14,853 nucleotides of DNA from Clostridiales bacterium UBA1758 (lineage in GTDB: Bacteria; Bacillota; Clostridia; Oscillospirales; UBA1758): the NCBI GenBank assembly GCA_002315595.1, contig DCHG01000026.1:3776-18628 (forward strand), given 5' to 3'. Below, piece by piece: positions 1-6,010 of this stretch. The notes under the pieces were generated by a model that had not been told where the DNA came from, searched no databases, and saw only the letters and a list, made by a program, of their open reading frames with translations. How positions within the stretch are numbered: position 1 is the first letter of the stretch; every line of letters starts with the position of its first letter. The translations under genes were made by a program, and so were the position numbers.

Positions 1-497
1 CCCTCTTCTTTGACCTGCTCGAATCCGAGCCGAAACAATCCGCCGATATCTCCGAATCACTTGCGATTTGGTGCGGATATCTCGATGACGAACACATCGC
101 CGTTCTTTTCGACGATCAGATGAAAATTTACACAAACAACGGTGATAATATCGCGGGATACGTCTATAATGAAAACGAACTGCGTACCTTCGCCATGACG
201 GGAAGCGGTGAACTTGCGCTTTGTTTCAACAAATACACCACCGGCGAACGAAGTGAGATCGTACTGTTCTCATCCGACGGACAGATCATCGGCAAACAGT
301 CGTTTGAGGATGAATCCGTTTCGATGACGGCGTCGGAAGACGGTATTTGTGTGGTGTTCCCCGACACCGTTGTCTGGATGGATACCGATCTGACCGTTAA
401 AAAGACCTATTCGTCCGTTGAAAGTATCAAATTTGCCGCCTGCACCGAAAAGGGCGTTTTCACCGTCACCTCGGGCAGAGCCGGTTACGCCGATTAA
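1..497 (+). CDS. 3' end of a DUF5711-like beta-propeller protein (partial)
   Basis: The reading frame is open from the left edge of the window (first full codon at 3), so the ATG at 120 is an internal methionine and not the start. The visible 164 or so residues are a string of short beta-strand-like repeats with conserved small and acidic turns (for example IWCGYLDDEHIAVLF, then LVLFSSDGQ-like segments, then ITASEDGICVVFPD-like segments). This is the pattern of WD40-like or PQQ-like propeller blades. The end has no membrane segment. From its position just before a CvpA protein in a clostridial genome I think of the DUF5711 family, membrane-anchored propellers of unknown role, but the N-terminal anchor lies outside the window. 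The stop at 495-497 is followed at once by the ribosome binding site of the next gene, so the two are co-transcribed. Family assignment is moderate; function is unknown. Confidence 0.7.
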   Translation, partial: LFFDLLESEPKQSADISESLAIWCGYLDDEHIAVLFDDQMKIYTNNGDNIAGYVYNENELRTFAMTGSGELALCFNKYTTGERSEIVLFSSDGQIIGKQSFEDESVSMTASEDGICVVFPDTVVWMDTDLTVKKTYSSVESIKFAACTEKGVFTVTSGRAGYAD

Positions 498-506
498 GGA
501 GCGTTT

Positions 507-1118
507 ATGGAAACTCGAACCATCATCATTGACGTTGTCACCGTCGCCGTGATTTTGATTTTTGCATCCATCGGCAAACGCCGCGGATTTGTCAAAATGA
601 TCACCGGCATTACAACAACGATCCTTGCATTTTTGTCCGCCGGATTTGTCGCCGGACGTGCATCCCCGTTACTGACGGGGCTTTTGTCCGAAAAAATCAC
701 CGAAAAGATCGCCGCATCCCTCGGCGGTGCCTTTGCCCCGTTGGAAGGCAAACTGCATCTGTTTTTTACCGGCGGAGTCGACAAAACGATTGATTCCGTT
801 TCCGCCAAATCGGGCGAAGCCATTGCGGAAGCGACCTTCACTTTCCTTTATCCGTTACTGTTTTTCATCCTTTTCGTCATTTTCATTTTGGTTTTCCGCC
901 TTGTTTTTTCAGGAATTTCCAAAATAATGAAACTTCCCGTACTGCGTGGTTCCAACTCGCTTGCAGGCTATATCGTGGGACTGATCAACGGTTTGATCCT
1001 CGTTTGGATCTTATCGTACTTTCTTATTTCGACCGAATATCTATTTCCCGCAAGCGTGCTTGAAAAGACCGTCGTCCTCAAAACACTTTATCATTTCAAC
1101 CCCTTGACCAAATTCTGA
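507..1118 (+). CDS. CvpA family membrane protein
   Basis: This is a 203-residue integral membrane protein with four predicted membrane segments, at about residues 6-25, 30-50, 110-136 and 148-174. Between the second and third is a hydrophilic loop containing SEKITEKIAAS. The short basic turn after the first helix (GKRRGFVKM) is typical of CvpA proteins, where a G-x-x-R/K-G motif follows the first helix. CvpA of Escherichia coli is linked to colicin V production and bile or envelope stress resistance; in Firmicutes the role is not defined. The start is supported by AAGGAG at 496-501, overlapping the end of the previous gene. The stop at 1118 is 11 bases before pgsA. It is probably part of the DUF5711-CvpA-pgsA-clp operon and acts at the cytoplasmic membrane. 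Confidence 0.85.
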   Translation: METRTIIIDVVTVAVILIFASIGKRRGFVKMITGITTTILAFLSAGFVAGRASPLLTGLLSEKITEKIAASLGGAFAPLEGKLHLFFTGGVDKTIDSVSAKSGEAIAEATFTFLYPLLFFILFVIFILVFRLVFSGISKIMKLPVLRGSNSLAGYIVGLINGLILVWILSYFLISTEYLFPASVLEKTVVLKTLYHFNPLTKF

Positions 1119-1129
1119 ATGGAGGAAAT

Positions 1130-1681
1130 ATGAATCTCCCGAACGCGCTGAGTATCATTCGGATCATTCTTGTTCCGATCTACGCGGCCGTATTTTTCAG
1201 CGACATGGAAAACGCCATGTTCATTGCCGCCGCAATCTATCTGCTTGCCGGACTTACCGACTTTTTGGATGGATATATCGCCCGCAAATACCATATCATT
1301 ACTGAACTTGGGAAAATTCTCGATCCGCTTGCCGATAAAATGATGACCGTGACGGTCTTCGGTTGTATTGCTGCAAAACGGATCGTTCCGTGGTGGATCG
1401 CCCTGCTTCTTCTTGTGAAAGAACTGTTGCAACTCATTGGCGGACTGATCTACTATAAGCGAAACAGTACCATGCGTCCGTCGGTCTTTCTCGGCAAGGC
1501 GTCCACGGTGTCGCTGATCGTCACCGGCATTGTGTTCATGGTCTTTCCAGAACTTCCGGATCCGATCGGCAACGGATTGCTTATTGTCACGACCGCGATC
1601 CTTCTTTCCGCATTTTTCAACTATTTAACGATATTTTTCAAACTCAGTTCGGATAAAACCGACCACTCCGCGGCAAACTGA
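1130..1681 (+). CDS. pgsA: CDP-diacylglycerol--glycerol-3-phosphate 3-phosphatidyltransferase
   Basis: This is a 183-residue CDP-alcohol phosphatidyltransferase. The full family signature D-x2-D-G-x2-A-R-x8-G-x3-D-x3-D is present, with D44, D47, G48, A51, R52, G61, D65 and D69, so the metal and CDP-binding site looks intact. The opening MNLPNALSIIRI segment, followed by several hydrophobic helices, is the usual PgsA layout, and the length is normal. PgsA joins CDP-diacylglycerol to glycerol 3-phosphate, giving phosphatidylglycerophosphate for phosphatidylglycerol and cardiolipin at the inner face of the membrane. GGAGG at 1121-1125 sits only four bases before the ATG, a rather tight spacing. 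The related phosphatidylserine or cardiolipin synthase families share the signature, but N-terminal sequence, size and neighbours favour PgsA. Confidence 0.93.
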   Translation: MNLPNALSIIRIILVPIYAAVFFSDMENAMFIAAAIYLLAGLTDFLDGYIARKYHIITELGKILDPLADKMMTVTVFGCIAAKRIVPWWIALLLLVKELLQLIGGLIYYKRNSTMRPSVFLGKASTVSLIVTGIVFMVFPELPDPIGNGLLIVTTAILLSAFFNYLTIFFKLSSDKTDHSAAN

Positions 1682-1728
1682 CAACCGCGGACGGAAATTC
1701 ACAACCGTCAGAGAAATGGAATCAAACT

Positions 1729-4023
1729 ATGCGTCCTACACTTTGCGCAAGATGCAAAAAAAATGTCGCCGTCATCTTCATCACGAAGGTCGAGGGCAAT
1801 CAGACCACGAACGAAGGCATTTGCCTGAAATGTGCCAAAGAACTCGGTATCAAGCCCGTCACGGATATGATCGAACGGATGGGCATTTCCGATGAAGACA
1901 TTGAAAATATGTCCGGCGAGATGATGAGCAATCTGCCCGAAGGACTATTGCCGCTGACGCCCGCTGAAAACGAAGACGCCGAAGGCGACGACGCCGAAGG
2001 CAAGACCGCGACTTTTCCGTTTTTGAACAAACTTTTCGGTCCGATCGCAGGTCAAAATCCGAACGCAGACGCGTCCGGCGACAATCAAAAGAAATCCGCA
2101 CCAAACGGGATGCCGAAGCGAAAGTTTCTTGACGCGTACTGCGTATCTTTGACCGAACGCGCACGCCAAGGCAAACTTGACCGAGTTGTCGGTCGTGAAG
2201 AGGAAATCGAGCGTGTGCTTCAAATTCTCAACCGTCGTCAAAAAAACAATCCGTGTTTGCTCGGTGAACCGGGCGTCGGCAAAACGGCGATCGCCGAAGG
2301 CCTTGCCATTCGCATGATCGAGGGCAACGTTCCCCCGAAACTCGCCGATAAGGAAATCTATTTGCTCGATCTGACGAGCCTTGTCGCCGGCACGCAATTC
2401 CGCGGACAGTTTGAATCCCGTATGAAGGGACTCATCGACGAAGTCAAGCGGATCGGTAATATCATTCTCGTCATCGACGAGGTGCATAATATCGTCGGTG
2501 CGGGCGACTCCGAAGGTTCGATGAATGCCGCAAACATCCTAAAACCCGCCCTATCCCGTGGCGAAATTCAGGTCATCGGTGCAACGACCTTCGCCGATTA
2601 CCGCAAATTCATCGAAAAGGACGCCGCGTTAGAGCGTCGTTTCCAATCCGTCACCGTCAACGAGCCGTCCATCGACGACGCAACCGAAATTTTGCGCGGC
2701 ATCGCCCATTATTATGAAACGCACCATTCCGTCAAGATCCCGGATTTCGTGTTGCGTCAGGCGGTTATCCTCAGTGAACGCTACATCACCGACCGTTTCC
2801 TCCCCGACAAGGCAATCGACCTCATCGATGAAGCCTGCTCGCAGTTAAACCTCAGTTCCCCGAACATCATTCAACTGGCAAATGTCGAAAAAGAACTCGT
2901 TTCACTGTCTGCCGAACGCGAAAAACTGATGAATGACACATCGGAAGAGGCATTTGAACAACTTGCAAGGATCCGTAGCAACGAACTGCAACTTGAACAG
3001 AGAAAAATCGAACTCAACGCCGCATTGCCGACGCTTTCGGTCGAAGACCTCGCACGCGTGATTGAACTGTGGACGAAGATCCCCGCTTCTTCGATCAAGG
3101 CGGACGAATTTTCAAAACTCGTCGGACTTGCCGACCGCCTGAAAAAGCGTGTCGTCGGTCAGGATGAAGCCATTGCCGCCGTTGCCGCCGCCATCAAACG
3201 CAACCGCGTCGGCATTTCGCCGAAGCACAAGCCGGTTTCATTCATCTTCGCCGGTCCCACAGGCGTCGGCAAAACCGAACTCGTCAAATGTCTTTCGATG
3301 GATCTCTTTGACTCGCCCGAGGCTCTTATTCGTCTTGATATGTCCGAATTTATGGAAAAGCACTCCGTTTCGCGTATCATCGGCGCACCTCCCGGATATG
3401 TCGGATATGACGAAGCCGGTCAACTCACCGAAAAGATCCGTCGAAAACCCTATTCGGTCATTCTGTTTGACGAAATCGAAAAGGCACATCCCGATGTGCT
3501 GAACGTACTGCTTCAAATCCTCGACGATGGCACGGTCACCGACGCCCACGGTCGCAAGATCAATTTCGAAAATACGATCATCATCCTCACCACCAATGCC
3601 GGCTCGGCAAAAAATGACGGTAGTGTCGGCTTCGGCAAATCCGTCACCGAACAGTCAAAAGATAAGGCGCTCAAAGCACTTTCCGAATTTATGCGTCCCG
3701 AATTCATCAATCGCATTGACGAGGTCATCGCGTTCAATTCCCTCACCCGTGAGCGTTTCGCGGACATTGCCGGCATCATGCTCGGCGACCTCAAAAAATC
3801 GCTCGACGAACGCCGTTGCGGCTTTACATGGGATGAAAAAGTCGTCGAATATCTCGTAGAAAAATCCTATTCGGTCAAGTTCGGCGCACGCAATCTGCGC
3901 CGCACCATTCAAAAAGAGGTCGAGGACCTTATCGCATCCTATCTCGTCGACCACTATGCCGAAGCCGTTGCGGGCGTCGCCCTCACCGTCGTGGACGGCA
4001 AACTTTCACTTTCGGCGATCTAA
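1729..4023 (+). CDS. clpE: ClpE-like AAA+ unfoldase with N-terminal zinc finger
   Basis: This is a 764-residue Hsp100/Clp ATPase with two AAA+ modules. In place of the usual Clp N-domain it begins with a zinc finger, C6-x2-C9-x22-C32-x2-C35, the spacing characteristic of ClpE. An Asp/Glu-rich linker follows. Module 1 has Walker A at 179-186 (GEPGVGKT), Walker B with D250-E251, and an aromatic pore loop F224-R225-G226. A short coiled-coil middle domain lies at about 380-432. Module 2 has Walker A at 509-516 (GPTGVGKT), Walker B at 577-582 (VILFDE) and a GYVG pore loop. The V633-G634-F635 tripeptide matches the ClpP-docking loop of ClpC, so it should feed substrates to ClpP. The start is chosen from the zinc finger; its ribosome binding site is poor (GGA at 1718-1720). 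I see no CtsR-type direct repeat in the 47-base gap, unlike the heat-shock clpE genes known in Bacillus. It is the last gene of its operon. Confidence 0.9.
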   Translation: MRPTLCARCKKNVAVIFITKVEGNQTTNEGICLKCAKELGIKPVTDMIERMGISDEDIENMSGEMMSNLPEGLLPLTPAENEDAEGDDAEGKTATFPFLNKLFGPIAGQNPNADASGDNQKKSAPNGMPKRKFLDAYCVSLTERARQGKLDRVVGREEEIERVLQILNRRQKNNPCLLGEPGVGKTAIAEGLAIRMIEGNVPPKLADKEIYLLDLTSLVAGTQFRGQFESRMKGLIDEVKRIGNIILVIDEVHNIVGAGDSEGSMNAANILKPALSRGEIQVIGATTFADYRKFIEKDAALERRFQSVTVNEPSIDDATEILRGIAHYYETHHSVKIPDFVLRQAVILSERYITDRFLPDKAIDLIDEACSQLNLSSPNIIQLANVEKELVSLSAEREKLMNDTSEEAFEQLARIRSNELQLEQRKIELNAALPTLSVEDLARVIELWTKIPASSIKADEFSKLVGLADRLKKRVVGQDEAIAAVAAAIKRNRVGISPKHKPVSFIFAGPTGVGKTELVKCLSMDLFDSPEALIRLDMSEFMEKHSVSRIIGAPPGYVGYDEAGQLTEKIRRKPYSVILFDEIEKAHPDVLNVLLQILDDGTVTDAHGRKINFENTIIILTTNAGSAKNDGSVGFGKSVTEQSKDKALKALSEFMRPEFINRIDEVIAFNSLTRERFADIAGIMLGDLKKSLDERRCGFTWDEKVVEYLVEKSYSVKFGARNLRRTIQKEVEDLIASYLVDHYAEAVAGVALTVVDGKLSLSAI

Positions 4024-4029
4024 CATGAC

Positions 4030-4065
4030 AAAAAACAGCCTCCTCATTTCGAGGAGACTGTTTTT
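4030..4065. terminator. Bidirectional intrinsic terminator between clpE and the flavodiiron gene
   Basis: The arm at 4031-4038 (AAAAACAG) pairs with 4058-4065, and 4040-4045 (CTCCTC) pairs with 4051-4056. There is a single C/A mismatch between the two helices and a five-base loop at 4046-4050. An A-tract on one side and a T-tract on the other give a U-run on either transcript. It lies between two convergent genes and should stop both. Confidence 0.9.
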
Positions 4066-4082
4066 CTATGCTCAAATAATCT

Positions 4083-5873
4083 TTACTTGATCGGCTCAAA
4101 ATCAGCAACACCGTGTTTGCACAGCGGGCAGATGAAGTCTTCGGGCAGTTCATCGCCCTCGTAGATATATCCGCAAACCTTGCAGACAAAGCCCTTCTTG
4201 CCTTCCGTCTGCGGCTTCGGCTTGACATTATTTTGATAATAAGTGTATGTCATCGTTTCGACATTGGACACCACGCGGGCTTCGCTGACGGAGCAGATGA
4301 ACATACCGTGGGTGTCGAGGTCGACATACTGTTCGACTTTGAGCGACATGAAGGCGTTGATATATTTCGGCAGGAAGACAAGCCCGTTGTCACTGCGAAG
4401 CGGGTTGCAGTTTTCGAACTTATTGACATTGCGACCACTGCGGAAGCCGAACGACTCGAACACCGCGAACGGAGCCTCAGTGGACAGACAGTTGACATTC
4501 ATGATACCCGTCTGCTTGATGACATGGTGCGAATAATTGTCCTTGTTGATGGTGACGGCAATTCTGTTCGGGGTATTGGTGACCTGCGTGACGGTGTTTA
4601 CGATGAGTCCGTTGTCCTTTTTGCCGTCATTGGATGTCACGACATACAGTCCGTAGCCGATGCGGAACAGTGCGGTGAGGTCGTTTTTGTTTGCCGTTTC
4701 ATCGTGTTGGGCAAGGTAGTCGATGCAAAGTTCGTCGGCGAGCGCATTCAGTTGAGTATTGCTTTCTTCCGAAAGCGCACTCTTGATATGAACGATGTTT
4801 TCGGCGAATTTGATATTTTTGCAGTTTTCGAGCATCCCCTTCATGACCTTTGCAGCCATCGGTGCCCACGAACCGTTTTCAACCAACGCAACGGTTCGAT
4901 TTTGGAAATTACGCTCGGTCAGGTGATGGATGAATTCCTTCATATACGGGAAAATATCTGCGTTGTAGGTCGTCGTCGCAAGAACGATGCGTCCATAGCG
5001 GAACGCATTTTCGACCGCTTTTGCCATATCCGAACGCGCAAGATCCATCACAACAACCTTCGGGCACCCCTTTGTTTTGAGTTTTTCGGCAAGAGTGTCG
5101 ACCGCCTTTTTGGTGTTGCCGTAGACCGAGGTATAGCAGATCAAAATGCCCTCGTCCTCGACGGCATAACTCGACCATGTGTTGTAAAGGTTGAGATACT
5201 TGCTCAAATTTTCAGTCAAAACAGGCCCGTGAAGCGGCAGGATCTTTTCGATTTCCAGTCCCGCGGCTTTTTTGAGAAGTGCCTGCACCTGCACGCCGTA
5301 TTTGCCGACGATACCGATATAGTATCTTCTCGCTTCGTCCGCCCAGTCTTCACTGACGTCGAGTGCACCGAATTTGCCGAAACCGTCCGCACTGAAAAGC
5401 ACCTTGTCGGTCGACTCATAGGTGACCATGACTTCCGGCCAGTGTACCATCGGGGCGGCGACAAAGTTCAAAATATGCCTGCCGAGAGGAAGCGTGGAAC
5501 CTTCTTCGATGACGATCCTGCGATCCTCATACTCGGTGCCAAAGAAATTTTTCATCATTGCAAAGGCTTTCGCCGAAGAAACGATCGTCGTCGAAGGATA
5601 ATTCGACATAAAAGCGGCGATATTTGCCGAATGGTCGGGTTCCATATGCTGAATAACAAGGTAATCCGGCACTCTTTCACCCAAAACGGCGTTCAGATTG
5701 TCCAGCCATTCGTGGAGGAAGTTACGGTCAACGGTGTCGAAAACCGCGATTTTATCATCCATCACGACATATGAATTATAACTCATTCCGTTCGGCACCA
5801 TATACTGACCTTCAAACAGATCAATACGGTGGTCATTTACGCCGATATATTTGATGTCTTTTGTAATTTCCAT
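4083..5873 (-). CDS. Flavodiiron protein fused to flavin reductase and rubredoxin domains
   Basis: This 596-residue cytoplasmic oxidoreductase has four modules. A metallo-beta-lactamase-like diiron domain covers about 1-240, with all expected ligands visible: H76-x-E78-x-D80-H81, H144, D163 and H215. A flavodoxin domain covers 243-390, with an FMN phosphate loop at YTSVYGNTKK. A flavin reductase-like (split-barrel) domain covers about 398-550. A C-terminal rubredoxin module has C564, C567, C582 and C585. Flavodiiron proteins reduce O2 to water or NO to N2O. With its own reductase and rubredoxin parts, this protein could carry electrons from NAD(P)H-derived flavin internally. The start at 5873 is set by AGAAGGAG six bases upstream. 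The longer frame to 5945 is rejected because the promoter lies inside it. O2 versus NO preference cannot be read from sequence. It is a single-gene unit. Confidence 0.92.
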   Translation of the reverse strand: MEITKDIKYIGVNDHRIDLFEGQYMVPNGMSYNSYVVMDDKIAVFDTVDRNFLHEWLDNLNAVLGERVPDYLVIQHMEPDHSANIAAFMSNYPSTTIVSSAKAFAMMKNFFGTEYEDRRIVIEEGSTLPLGRHILNFVAAPMVHWPEVMVTYESTDKVLFSADGFGKFGALDVSEDWADEARRYYIGIVGKYGVQVQALLKKAAGLEIEKILPLHGPVLTENLSKYLNLYNTWSSYAVEDEGILICYTSVYGNTKKAVDTLAEKLKTKGCPKVVVMDLARSDMAKAVENAFRYGRIVLATTTYNADIFPYMKEFIHHLTERNFQNRTVALVENGSWAPMAAKVMKGMLENCKNIKFAENIVHIKSALSEESNTQLNALADELCIDYLAQHDETANKNDLTALFRIGYGLYVVTSNDGKKDNGLIVNTVTQVTNTPNRIAVTINKDNYSHHVIKQTGIMNVNCLSTEAPFAVFESFGFRSGRNVNKFENCNPLRSDNGLVFLPKYINAFMSLKVEQYVDLDTHGMFICSVSEARVVSNVETMTYTYYQNNVKPKPQTEGKKGFVCKVCGYIYEGDELPEDFICPLCKHGVADFEPIK

Positions 5874-5879
5874 AAAAAT

Positions 5880-5887
5880 CTCCTTCT
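5880..5887 (-). promoter_or_regulatory. Ribosome binding site fixing the flavodiiron start
   Basis: On the minus strand the sequence reads AGAAGGAG, six bases before the ATG at 5873. This favours that start over an in-frame ATG 72 bases further upstream. Confidence 0.85.
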
Positions 5888-5903
5888 TCTTTGAGTTAGT
5901 CAC

Positions 5904-5932
5904 ATTATACCACAACTGTATTTTTAAGTAAA
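5904..5932 (-). promoter_or_regulatory. Sigma-A-type promoter of the flavodiiron gene
   Basis: On the minus strand TTTACT (5927-5932) is followed after 17 bases by a perfect TATAAT (5904-5909). Transcription should begin near 5897, leaving a leader of about 24 bases before the start codon. An inverted repeat begins six bases upstream of the -35 box. Confidence 0.8.
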
Positions 5933-5937
5933 TAGCA

Positions 5938-5979
5938 ATACCCACCGAACTCGAAAAATATTCCGTCTTCGGTGGGTAT
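5938..5979 (-). terminator. 12-bp inverted repeat: probable terminator of the barrel-enzyme gene
   Basis: ATACCCACCGAA at 5938-5949 is perfectly complementary to 5968-5979, with an 18-base loop. On the minus strand it follows the stop of the large gene at 6011 by about 31 bases, and a T-rich but interrupted tail comes after the stem. The long loop and poor U-run make it an imperfect terminator. Since it ends just upstream of the flavodiiron -35 box it could also be an operator. Confidence 0.55.
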
Positions 5980-6010
5980 CCGTATTTTGAATTAAATTTT
6001 CAGAAAAGTA

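Noticed and set aside
1682..1728. Possible hairpin GACGG / CCGTC before clpE as a regulatory structure
   Set aside because: It has only five base pairs around a ten-base loop and no further support.
4113..5774. A 553-codon open frame on the plus strand opposite the flavodiiron gene
   Set aside because: It is the antisense shadow of a gene whose domains and metal ligands are unmistakable. It has no ribosome binding site or recognisable motif, and such frames are common with this codon bias.
5874..5945. 24-residue N-terminal extension of the flavodiiron protein
   Set aside because: The extension contains the TATAAT box and the ribosome binding site, so it would not be transcribed from the evident promoter.
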